Shown: piece after piece, positions 10,855 through 22,864 of the stretch
How positions within the stretch are numbered: position 1 is the first letter of the stretch
Layout: the number at the start of each line of letters is the position of its first letter
From: Prunus persica
Lineage: Eukaryota > Streptophyta > Magnoliopsida > Rosales > Rosaceae
Direction of reading: 5' to 3'
Length of the DNA: 64,000 nt
NCBI RefSeq assembly: GCF_000346465.2
Contig: NC_034009.1
Span: 36,944,844 to 37,008,843, forward strand
Program-made: the position numbers and the translations under genes
Notes under the pieces: model-generated
Seen by the model: the letters and a program-made list of their open reading frames with translations, nothing else
Database searches by the model: none
What the model was told of the DNA's origin: nothing

Positions 10855-10995
10855 TAACTGTGTTTCGTAATGGGCTTGTAATCTGAGTGGTTTAGAATGT
10901 CCTTGGTGCATCCGAAATCATGTGTTCAATTCCCATCCTGCACCGTGTTTAATTCCATTCTTTCCCTGATATCGCTGATATTATATATAATTAAA
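10855..10995 (+). repeat. Possible tRNA-derived SINE
   Basis: An A-box-like string (ATCTGAGTGGTTTAG) is followed about 35 bases later by a B-box-like string (GTGTTCAATTCCC), then an A-rich end with TATATA and poly-A. The order and spacing match a Pol III SINE head. No target duplication was established, so this remains a candidate. Confidence 0.4.
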
Positions 10996-11308
10996 AAAGA
11001 AAAATTTAAAGAAAGAAAACTGATCTACATGATTGTTGAAAAATGTGTACTGGACTGGAAGCTGTTATATGGGTCATCCAGCGAAAGAAGCCCAAAATGT
11101 AAAGAGGCCTGGAAAAGAATGAGCTGAACTGAAGCCCATAACATCAAAACATCAATCACTGAGACATGGCGATGAAGCCTACCGTAACGTGAAGAATTTG
11201 CTAGAATCGTCCAGTTTTCAGAGGTTCTTCATTTTTTACCAAAAATATATCAAAAAGAAAATCTGCAATCGGCGTACAAGCATCATTAAGAGAACAGAGA
11301 ATGACAAC

Positions 11309-12740
11309 ATGAACATGGACCGTACGGACGCGGAGATGATGGAGATGGAGACGACGGCGATTGGGCAGCCGGAGCTGCCGTCCGACGCCGGCCAAGGCGA
11401 CGTCTTAAGGGACTTTCTCGCATTGGCTCGCCAGCTCCTCAATCAAGGCAAGCCATCGCAGGCCCTCCAAGCGGTAATCTTTAACTTCATCAAGTTTTTA
11501 TTTTCTCCTTCATCACCTTCAATTTTTCTTCGGTTTGATTTGTATTGTCCATAGAAATGGAATGGCATTGATTTAATTTTTAATTTTGTGAGTTTTTAGC
11601 ATCTCAAATCACTGAAGTGCTACTCTTTATTGAAAAAGAATCTCTTTCTTTTGGTTGGTCTTCTTAGGGTTTGTACTGTTTTGCTAAAAGTGACTGGTTG
11701 TTGACAACATTGGTTCTTCCTATTGGATTTTCAAAACTCAACACGAGTGGCTGCCTTAAATGGTTAGATAGGAAAAGAGAATTATCTTACTTCTTATTTC
11801 CAGTGCCTAACCATCCATCCCTATAGTACTGAACAACTGGCAAAATGGCAGTGTTGGAAACTAGGATAGTTATGGAGTTTGGGGGGTTGTCATCCCAATT
11901 CCCAAATGTGAGGCAAACCCTAAATTTAATGTTGCATTTGTAGTCATGCATTTGGAAGAAAAGATTTGGATTGGAGCTTTTAGTGTAAATTGATTGGCAA
12001 CAATTTGAACACTTTTTACTGATGAAAACCAACTGTGAAATTGAACTTTTTTTCTAAGAAGCTCAATCTTTGGTCCAAAACCCCTCTAAGATGCATGACG
12101 CTCTCCGAAGGTTCTCCTGAGAGTTTAGGGTTATCATTTGCTTATTCATCTAATCTTGCGTGGGGCTTTGGTCTGGTAAAGCCCTGTCCAGATGCGATCC
12201 TTGGGTACTTTTTGTTGTGTGCCTATATGGAGACACTGCTGCATTCATAATAAAAGCATTGAGCTGCTATGAGGAGATGACATATGTACGTTGTTGGAAG
12301 CCTTAAGAATCAAGAGGAAGCTGTCCATGGAGAACCTTCGTCACATACTAATTTAGTATTTGGAACAGGTTGTTATGGCAATGAGAACAAGAGGTGGGGA
12401 TGAGGCTGTATTTGAGTCCTTACATCGTGCTCGTGAGCTGTACAGAAGTAGATTGCAAGAAAGCTCTGCTGTTGATCAACTAGCTTCTTTGTTTGCTGAG
12501 TGTGCAATTGCTGAAGTCCATCCTTCCAAAACTGAACCAGCAGCAGGTGACGAGGGTGGCCCGTCAGTTGGACTTGGACCTGATGCTGAAGGAACTTCTA
12601 TACTAGCGGAAAGTGGCAGGATGCAGATTGTATTGGATGCATTTTCAGATGGGAGTAGCTTCATTTGTTTACAGTGTGGAGGTCTTGTTAGTAATCATCG
12701 CAAAGACGAGCACTATGCATATTGGTGTGGCCAAACTTAA
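11309..12740 (+). CDS. Small conserved-looking protein with C-terminal Cys/His motif
   Basis: There are two coding exons, 11309-11473 and 12369-12740, with GT-AG borders in phase 0, giving 178 aa. The N-terminal part is acidic and Met-rich, followed by a helical segment ([18 protein letters not shown]) that continues across the intron into a second helical stretch ([16 protein letters not shown]). The last 25 residues hold [21 protein letters not shown], a C-x2-C...H...H...C arrangement that could bind zinc. I do not recognise the family and give no function. The Met at 11309 starts a likely protein. The frame extends upstream to 11189, but that part is basic, unlike the rest, and probably leader. 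The gene is convergent with KIN-4A. Confidence 0.8.
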
Positions 12741-14081
12741 TGTGCACATGCATGGAGTGAATATAAGCCCTCTTCTGCGATGCTCCTATAGATGCATATG
12801 ATATGTGCCTCTGTTGATATGCATCTGCGATGCTCCTGATGCAGATTCTAGTTGCTCTTGATTCCAGCTTCTCTAATGGCCGCATTGTTAGATATTGACT
12901 CATAGGAAGCAGAACATATGAATATTTTGGTTTAGGATATGAAGATCTTGTTTCAGTTGGATTGGAGTATATTGATAAAATTTGTTCCCTAGTATGATTA
13001 GTTTGGAATCATGTAATACTTGTAGCAATCACACATTTTCACAAGGAAATAGTTAATGAACAAATTGGACAGATGATGTTGCATACTTCTGTTTTCTTTT
13101 TGTATATAAATGGTGTTCTAATCAAGGCCGCCAAAGTATGATTGCATGCATGTGTCGAGAATATAAATGAAAAGGAAAATAAAATTAAGAAAATGGCAGA
13201 GGAGCCTCTAGTTTGATTCAATACCTTTTTATTACAAATAGGCATACAAGAAGCAATCTTTCCAATAGAACGACTATAAGGCTTGCACAAAGAAAAAAAA
13301 AGAAAAAAAGAATCTACAAAAGAATTTCCCTTTCGTCGAAAACTGTGATGCAACAGAAAATGCTACATGGTGTCAAATGTTGTGCGTACACACAATAAAC
13401 ATTCTAAAGGCTAAGCCCAAAAAGTTACAAATTTGTCCTGGAAAAGGAAAAAAACGCAGACCCCTTTATACATATTTCTGTAACTTGAAGGATTTCCTCT
13501 CATGTTGTGTTGTTATTAACAGAAATGTACTATAACATCAGATGGCTCGATTTCTTCTTTCACCAGTATACCACCACTTGCAGTTTTGCACCGTTGGTGT
13601 CGTCTTCTAGCTAGCAGTATATCATCGGCAGCATCAACACAGCTTTACAAGATGCTCCGAGTGCAGTAACCATTGCAAAATTTTCGATAACAAACCTATG
13701 CTTTCCAAAATAAACTCATCCATGACCGTAGCAAAGATCCTCAACAGCTACTTATAGCACACTGCATTATTTTAAAAGTCAAAGTAGGTCAATCACTGTG
13801 CTGAACTATCCTGTTGAACGAACTGATCCGCAGTCATGTACTAGGCACTTACGAGATTCTCGAAGTGCCAAATACACTTCAGAGATCTTACTGCTACAAA
13901 GTACATATTTCTACATTTTTGTCAGTTGTGTAACTGGAGATATTATTTGATACATATGAGATTCTTAATCGTAATTTTATGGTACCTGCACTTGATTATC
14001 TGTTTTCCCATGCCATGCGTTGGGATGATACTTAGGTCAAAGATGAAATTTGGGCAACAAAAGGCTGGTGACTGCAGAACA
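12741..14081. other. Spacer between two convergent genes
   Basis: This 1.3-kb stretch separates the stop codons of the small plus-strand gene and minus-strand KIN-4A, so it should contain both 3' untranslated regions. It is AT-rich with an A/G run near 13288-13312. No further gene is seen. Confidence 0.6.
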
Positions 14082-17000
14082 TCACATCACATCTGACCGA
14101 GCTTGTAAACGAGGTTTGGCCCTCATGATTGTTTCATCACTGTGCCTAATCCATTCTGAGAGTCTCCAAGGCTTCTGCCATTTCCATTTGAATTGTACTA
14201 ACCACTGGTGATGACTCCTCTTCCACCTCCATAGCTTCCCAGCCTGTCCTATAACTGCTAGTTTTTTTGTTGGCAACTGCCCGATGGGTACCATCTGCAC
14301 TAACAGCAAATCCCGTTTTCTTAGTTTTCTTAGCTGAAAACAGAAAACAGGGCCCAATTCTATAATTGAAAGGAGGATGAAATTGACCTTTCGTGTCTGA
14401 TCTATGAAAGCTATCGATTCTCTGACAGAGCCGTTAACAATTCCTGCTGTATATTTCAGCTGTTTTTGTGCTGGCACAGAGATTGGGGACAAGGGACCAC
14501 TCGTGTCATCAGCACAGTGTTTCAGTGAATTGTGCGAGTTCCCCTGATGGTGGTCGGCCTAAAAGACATAAAGACATAAAAACAATCCTTCACATACTTG
14601 AGCCAAGCTTAAGAAGAGTATGAGAAGAAGCATTAGAAGAAATATCACATAATGACTAATATTCTCACCGAGGCTGATGTTGCCAATGCAGTTGCAACAG
14701 CTTGCTCTCTCAATTTTAGTTCCTTCTCAACTTCCTTTCTTCGTGTCTCACTCTGCCGCAACAAACCTACGAGTTCTTTGAGATGCTCTTTCATTTCATC
14801 CATTTCCATTTCTTTCTCCCATAATTGGCACCTGTCAGCATGTGAAATGATACTTAGAATTTCAACTGCAGAATTTAAATATCACTCACACGATAATTTG
14901 CAAGAAATATGCAACGTGGTAGTAAAATCTATTAAGTTGTGAATTTTCTAAAGTATACTTAAATATGACAGCATGATCAATTTATTTGACAAATTGGGTA
15001 GTAATATATAGTGATAGTGGATCTATGGTTTATGTTCATTAATTAATAAGCTAACTAATTTTGCAATACAACTGACATTCCTTGTAGAGAATGCTATCCC
15101 TTTTATTTTATGTTCACCATGTAAATATTATTTTTTGGAAATTAAATTATTTGTTGGAGATTAAAAAAATTTCTGATCTCTATCAGAGAGGCAATGAGCA
15201 GGTAAAAGTATGGATTATGAGGAACAGATATACACCTCTCCCACTGTGGTCTATCATCTACCCTTCTAAATCCAGTCCTACATGCTTCCAAGTTATCTTT
15301 ACCAATTACATGCTAATATTTCTTTTTCCTTTTTACATAAAAGAGAGACGCCATAATATGTTGCAGACCTCCTAACTTGACATTTCTAAACCTTTTTCTA
15401 GTTTATCATCAAAATTAAAAAAAAATGTTGAACAATGCCAGACTAATGTGTAGATATTCATATTGCACTTTTCACAACCATCATAGAACACCATAACAAA
15501 AATAAAAAGTAAAATAAAATCATTCAGAACACTAGGTCAAAAAAACACCTTGTATCTGCAAGAGAATTGAACATATATTGAAGCAAGTTCTTTGCATCTG
15601 CCATTGAGCGCAATTGGTTCCAACGTCCACGGTTGGTAAAGGCACGCTCCCGTTCTTCTGCCTCCGAAAGTTGCGATGCCATCGCTACAAGTGAGTTTGA
15701 TGATATGCTAAGCATGTTCTCAAGTGAAGATATTCTGGCCATTCTTGCATTTGGTGACATGGAGGACACCCTGAACAAACAAAATACAGAAATAAACCAC
15801 CAGAGAGAGAGAGAGAGACAGAAAAAATATTTACGTTCTACTATTCCATCTGTTTCATGCTAATCTTTTCATCAAATTCCAAACTATAAAACGGGGAAGA
15901 AGACAGAATTATGTAGATATAAGTGTTTAATACGAAACATACCTGGCAAAGCCATTCTTTCCTCTTGGAGGACTAAGGCCCTTTGAAGCGAATTCGTTTA
16001 ATTGCTTCAGCATGGCCAACTCTTCTGCCAGTGCAGCTCGTCTGCATATTACAGCTTTTAATTAATAAACTCTCCAATACTATATACAATTCAGTATTAA
16101 ATGAACATATATTTATGCATACACTTGACTTTGTTTCTCATATTCATGACGAACTTCATGCACATTCACCATGACTTCAAGCTCGTGATCAAGCCACCGT
16201 TGTAAGGATTTCTCATTGCTCTAGTGGTGGAACTTGAGTTAGAAAGATTCAAAATTCAAAGGGAAGAACATAAAACATATGGAAAGAAGAGGAAGCAAAG
16301 AGCATTACCTGTAAATGTGTCCCATTTCCGTTGGCAACAGCTGGTAAAAGTATACACAATTAGAAGGTATAAATATTAAAGGAGAAGGCCCATGCTGTGA
16401 AGTGTGAAGACCCTATGTTATAAAGAAGACATTTCTTCTCAATTGAGGTAATTTTAGAAATTTGGTGATTACATATGACAGTGAATTTAATCTTTCAATA
16501 CCTCATCTGAGAGAACCAATGCATTTATGAATGCAATGGGTGTCCAGAAGTGCAGCCTTCAAACATTATAATATTATAATAGAAAACAAAGCATACCTGA
16601 GCTGTCACGAGCAGAAGATTTACGAGCTTCTAACAATTCTTTCAGCCTCTTGGTAGCCATTGCAGCCTCTTCAGTCTTTCTTTGAAGAACCTGAAAGAAA
16701 GGACAGTATTCACTTCAACTACCATTATATTATGTTGCAACCATGGTTTTAGTGAATTTATCCCACTTTCTCTGTTTATTAAGATATATCAAGTAGAGGA
16801 AATCAACTCTGCATGCTAAAATGCCACAACTCTAGGGGGCCCACGTAGCTTGAAAACTCTCCAATATTATACTGTAACTCTCTCATTAAAGAGAAGCACC
16901 CATAACTTCTTGAAGATAGCAATTCAGATAATTTTCCCAAATTAGATTTGATCTTAATAAGGGAAAGTAACATGTCACAGGTTGGAATCTCAGAAGTTAA

Positions 17001-20000
17001 TAATCAGAAAATTACATTGCTGGTCAAACTTAGCATTGAGATCTTTGAAAGGACAACTAAATATATAGGCAACTGAGATATACTCACCATTTTCTGGCGT
17101 TGATTTAATGCTTGCAGCTTATGCCTTTCATATTCATTTCTCCTGCCCTCTTTCCGTAACTATTATAGTGAAAGTAAAACCAAAGTAGGGAGCATGAATT
17201 AATACAGGAAATCAAATTCAGTTCAGATAAGAAAGTAATTAAGACGTGGAAATGCTCATTTCCATCCTCTACTGTTATAGCATTGATGCATAAATACATA
17301 CTTAAAGTGCTAACACTTCATAAAAATTTAAATATGCATATACTACTAAATATAATGGTGATCGGTCTCTGTTTCCTGTTACAAAGCCTAATGGCTCTCA
17401 CTCCTGCTAAAGATTAATAAATCATAATAAATCATAAAAGATATGGCTCTCACCACTGCACTATATTTATTTAATTTTATGTAAAATGACATGAAACAAT
17501 GGCAGGAGCTTCAGACTTGTGAACTTCCATATAACTTCAAAAGTTAGCAGGACAAGGAAACAAAGGAAAAAAGTAAATACCTGCAGCAATTCCTTCTCTC
17601 GAGAGGCTTTCCACTGCCGAAATTGTTCTGCTTCTTGTTTTATCCTATGTTGCAATTGAACCTGGAATTTTAAAAAATATTAAATAATAGCAGTAGATGC
17701 AGAGAAAATATTATCCTTATTAGGACAAAACTATGAAGATATTTTAACAGCATGATGAGTCTAAACCTTTTGTGCCTTTATTGACTGGATTTCATCTTGC
17801 AGTCGCTTTGCTGCTTCATCACTTTTTTGTTTTTGCTTCAGTAGCTGAACCTGGCTCTCTTGTTTCTTCTTAAGATCCAGAATCTGATATGTAAACATTG
17901 TAAAAGATGAAACATTTGGATTACAAGTCCCCTGCTTATCCAAAGTGAAACAGCTTTCTAGTAGAAAAGTATGGTACCTGTGCCTCAAGTGCCTTTAACT
18001 TCTGGGAATGGACATCTTGCAATTTCTGTGCTTGTCCATCACTATTAGCAAGATTTTCAACTTCACCCAGCAACCGGTCCCTCTCTTGCTGCAGTATGAA
18101 ACAAGTAAAGAACAACAAGTGAATATCAGTTCTCCCAAGAAAAACACCGACGAGTTCAAAGGCTAAGTTAACCTGCACAGCTCTTTTCTCATCTTCAAGT
18201 TCCATGATTTTCTTTCCAAAGTGCTGCTTGAGTGCCACAGTGTCAGAACCTTCAATAAACTTCATTTCCGACTGCACAGACGTCAAACGTAAAGTCACAC
18301 ATAATACCTGAGAAGTCACTAATGATGTTTTCATGTGATCCCAAACAATATACACACTCAGACCATACCTCCTTCTGCTGTAGACGTTTATTCAATTCAT
18401 GCAACTCTTTGTCCATAGTATTTTGCAGAATGTTGTGCTCCCACTCTTTTGCTACTTCCTCATCAATTTCCTGGGAATCACCTGCTACAATATGACATCC
18501 TACACTATATGAATTTCCCCAACACTAAAGATGCATGTGGCTTATAGGTGCTCACATAGCTGCAGCTGATTTTATTGAGAAAATAAAATGTTGTCAAGGA
18601 AGTCCTAAACAGAGATAAGTGATACCTGTTATTGCTTCACCCATTTGGTAGTCAGCTGATTCTATACTTTGCAAACCCCTTTTAAGGCCATCACTTTTTA
18701 CAGAGCACGTACTACCAACCTGAAAATGAGGTTTTAGATTAACAAATGTACCTGTCTAGCTGATTATATATGCCGAGTCCTACTTTAACGATAATTCACA
18801 ACCAAAAAAATATATAGATTACAAAGTGAAATAAGAAACGAAAACAAGTACAAGTCAAAGTCATATATATTAGTACTGGAAAGAAATAAGATTAAAGAAC
18901 AGCGTGAATCTCTACTAAAGCGTGTAACACATACGTGACCATCTCTTTCCAACTGCTCTACACCAGTGCATTTACTACGGTATTCATGAAGTTCCCGACA
19001 AAGATCCTCATTAGCAGCTTCGAGCCAAGTAATCCTTTCCTTGAGAACCTACAGAATTCGTGAAATCGCTTAGAAATTGAAATAAATATATTAAAGAAAA
19101 TAACAATTTAATCTATTCTTCTAGTACTAAAGAATTAATTGCAGTTTTATCATTTATTCCTTTTTTTATATATAAAATATCACCATACTGGCCACACAAT
19201 GATGCAACTGGGGTAAGTCTAACCCTGGATGGAAGAATTCCGACACAACGATTCACAGAAGAGTAATATTAATATACCTGTATTTCATCAGAAGAAGATC
19301 CTCCTCCACGTGAACAAAGTTCAGCTTGCAAATACTCTAGTTGTTGGCGCATCTTCAGCATCTCACTGGACATGGGATCTCTGTTTACCTGTTACAATAA
19401 ATCAGAAAAGCTACATAAATGACAATGGCACAAAGGCAGAAATATGTACCTACAGCGGTAAAAACTAAGAAAATTATGAATAAGAATTTATTCTGAACAA
19501 CTTACAATAGGCTTATTTTGGATATTGCGAGCACGATTTGCATACTTTAAAGTGTTTAGGGTTTCCTCAGCATTGATATCAGCAGGACTGATGCAGGCTG
19601 TATGACATAAGGAAAATCATGATAGTATCAAGTGGACAGACAGATCATGCAATCAGCAGATAGGGTTCTTGTAACATCCCTTCTGCTGTCATTAAACAAA
19701 ATTGAACTTTCTACATTACACTAAACGGTTTTCAACAGCACGTGAGATGAATAAGTGGCAAGATGAGAAAGGAAAATTGAATTGACAATCAGATGTGAGA
19801 ACTTAGATATATAGGACCAAACGAGAAAAACAAAGATTTGATAATCTCAGATTTATGACATTGCTTGCACAAACTATAAAATATTGAGAAGAAAAGAAGA
19901 AATAAGGTTTTAAGCCTATAGATGCAGGTGTTAATACAAATCGTTTCTTTTCAAAAAAAAAAAAAAAAGGCCTAAGGGATATTAGTAAGATCACATTCAG

Positions 20001-22538
20001 GTGACTTCTAAAAAAGAGATACATTCCATGGGGCATACCAAAACAAAATCAAATATGCCTAGAGCAAGCACCAAATTTTTTAACACGGGAAAAAGAAATT
20101 TAATAAAGTTACCTATCATAACAGTTCGGCTGTTACCACCAAGTGAGTCCTGCAAAAATCAACAGACACCAAACCACAATTAAACAACAAACACTGCTAA
20201 ACATTTTCACATGATTTTGTCAAGAACATTTGTCACACGTTCTACCACAAGGTTTTAGAAATTTTTGAATGGAATCAAACCTGCAAAAGCCGAGTAAGTT
20301 TACTATCTCGATAAGGAACATGAACACCTTCTTTGCGCTTCTTCTCATCACCAAGTGCACTGATAACATTACCAAGTGCAAGAAGACCCTTATTAATATG
20401 AACTCCTGTTTAAGAAAAAAGTATATCCACATGAAAATGTATTACATAAATGCGCTTTAGACACAAAAAGTAACAAACAATATATTTACCTTCCTTAAAA
20501 CGCAAACCATCAGAACCTGTCCTCTTTGCGCGCTCAGACCCAGCAAGATCTACCAAATGCAACTTGGCACATAGATATTCTTCGTTCATACTCTCGCTAA
20601 CCCCGTTGTTGCCAGAACATGTCGGGTTGACCTTATGCATTTGCTCTAATGTGATGGTGAAGATGGCATGTGAACGGCTATAGACATAAGCATAAAAGGA
20701 ACAAGTCATTAAACCCCGGGGACTTAATGCAGAACCCATCTTGATAGACAATTGAATCTCAGGAAGATTTTAACAAAACAAGTCAAAAGAAATCGAGAAA
20801 GGATTTTGGAAAGGACCAATTATTTCTCAAGCATTGAAAGGCATATAGCACATACGTTGTCTTTCCACATTTTACAAAAATTTCACAAGAAATAAGTCTT
20901 TTCACCTATGCAAATATATATTACCAGTTTGTATACGTTCCATAATTAAGGAAAAATACACATAACTTAAAAGGAAAAGGAAGGCCCATAAGTTACCTTG
21001 ATTGATTGTTCATATTTGTACTCCCTGTCGCCCTGCTCAAAGATCCTTGTTCCAGGCAAGCAGCCATTTCTTTTAGCGTACTAACACTGAGTTCAGTGGA
21101 TCCTGCCAGTGTAATAACACCATTTGATGATTCTCGAATTTGTATTGGTGGCTTTCCAGGGGCTGTTACTTTCCCCACATGCCCGTTTGCCCCTTCTGGT
21201 TTGCTCAAAAAACTAGGATCCAGCAAATCTCGTACTTCTTCTTTGAGAATCTTTGCATCAAAATATCCTAGTTAGATTTCACTAATGCAACGTGGTACAT
21301 AAAAAAATGGAGAATGGAACTTTAACAACAAAATTAAGAATAAAACACCATAACAAACCTCAATAAAAGAAACATGCAACTGGAATTCAGTTTGATGCTT
21401 TAGAGTTTCGATTTTGCTAAATAATACATTCATAACTTGAGGGATAATTCCAGTTTGGCAACCATCTCTGAAACCAGTGCCCATGGTGTATGTTTTCCCA
21501 GAACCTGTCTGCAGTAGAATAAAAATGTTAACCCTTAGGACACTAAATTGCAAAGGGAGGCTTAACAAAAGACGGTAAACTGCAAGACATTGAACCTCAG
21601 CTCTCCATGGAAAATATAAGTACCTGACCATAAGCTAGGACAGTAGCATTATATCCATGAAACAATCCATCGACCAGCGGAGCAACACATTCTTCAAACA
21701 TTGCAGATGACGGCGAACCGGTACTCCCGTAGACATTGTCGAAAGTAAATGAATGTGTGCCAATTTGTACCTGCACCATTGTCACAATCAGCACGTAGAT
21801 TAAACATAAATACGCCCCATGGGTCCAAATTTGGTCCGTAGCACACGTCAGCATTGCTCTCAAGTGAGTTCAGAACCTTAGAATTTGATGAAATACGTCG
21901 GAACGCAAAATTGAAAACCAATGAATGTGATAGGCACCACAAATTGCAGCTACCAAATGAGAAATGTCACCAACAATAAATAAATAAATTAAGATTAAAA
22001 AAAATTCCTTTTTTATTAATTATAATCCAAAACCATTTCTTTCCTTTAATTAGGACCGGACGGTGCTATGCCGAACAGAAAATCTGTCACCGGTCAAAAT
22101 CTACGGCGTAAATTCGAGACCAAATAATTCCCCATATCAGCCAATCAATAATTCCCAATTGTGGAACTAAACAAATTACATGAATTTAAGGTGCTAATGT
22201 GAATCCTGATCCAAAATCAAATTGCCAAGTGAAGCATGCAATCCTGAGGCTTACTCAGTAAGCACATTTGGATCCAGATCTCCCAAAAGTTTGATTCTTT
22301 TTACTCAGTCAGCTAAAACTGGAGCTGGGTTAGCTCTAGATTAAAGCAAACAAGGAGAGAGAAAGAATGCACCAGAATGGCCATGGAGAAAAAAGTAAGA
22401 CTTTTTTTTAGAGTGAGGTACCTGAGGCTTGCCGGGGACGACAGTGACGCAATCTTTACAGCCTTGGAGCTTCTCATCTCCGATGAGCGGCCGGATGTGG
22501 ACCGCTACTTTCACACAGCAATCTTCCCCTGCTTCCAT
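14082..22538 (-). CDS. KIN4A: Kinesin-like protein KIN-4A (FRA1 type)
   Basis: This plus-end-directed microtubule motor is linked, in Arabidopsis and rice, to wall deposition and fibre strength. The 25 exons run from high to low: 22538-22422, 21770-21624, 21508-21359, 21250-20997, 20677-20490, 20405-20281, 20149-20113, 19597-19506, 19388-19278, 19048-18935, 18719-18626, 18481-18369, 18271-18173, 18088-17978, 17883-17767, 17661-17581, 17159-17088, 16690-16597, 16340-16309, 16220-16123, 16041-15943, 15770-15549, 14831-14669, 14558-14388, 14294-14082. Phases agree throughout and give 1037 aa, close to Arabidopsis FRA1. The motor domain (about 1-370) has P-loop [10 protein letters not shown], switch I NNQSSRSHA and switch [10 protein letters not shown] long coiled coil follows, then the conserved basic Trp-rich tail ([10 protein letters not shown]). 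An in-frame Met at 22595 lies upstream, but [13 protein letters not shown] matches the family start. Confidence 0.96.
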
Positions 22539-22819
22539 GGCTACAGCTACAGGGGAAGACAGCGAGCGAGAGGGAGAAATAAAAGAAAGATTCAATTCTG
22601 AGGAGATGAGTGTGTATTTGAGATTTGAGAGATCAAACCGTTCTCATTGTCTGTGAATTTAGTGAGAGAATTGCAGACAGGGAAAGTGATGGAACAACAA
22701 CAGCAACCAGAAAAGAAAGAATGAAGGAAGAGAGAGAAAGAGGCTCAGCTCAACTCAGCTCTCATTGGGATTTTCATTCAGAGTCAGACTCTGTGTTTTT
22801 TGTGCTGTGAAGTGAAGAG

Positions 22820-22820
22820 T

Positions 22821-22862
<42 letters not shown>
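22820..22862. repeat. (GA)n microsatellite upstream of KIN-4A
   Basis: This is about 20 GA units. Read on the KIN-4A strand it is a CT-rich tract about 280 bp upstream of the start codon, in the likely core promoter or leader. Confidence 0.9.

Positions 22863-22864
<2 letters not shown>

Noticed and set aside
11189..11308. Longer N terminus for the small Cys/His protein
   Set aside because: The extra 40 residues are basic and Phe/Ile-rich, unlike the acidic protein that follows, and look like translated leader.
22539..22595. Alternative Met 19 codons upstream in KIN-4A
   Set aside because: The extension is Ser-rich leader-like sequence. The family start [13 protein letters not shown] fits FRA1 relatives.
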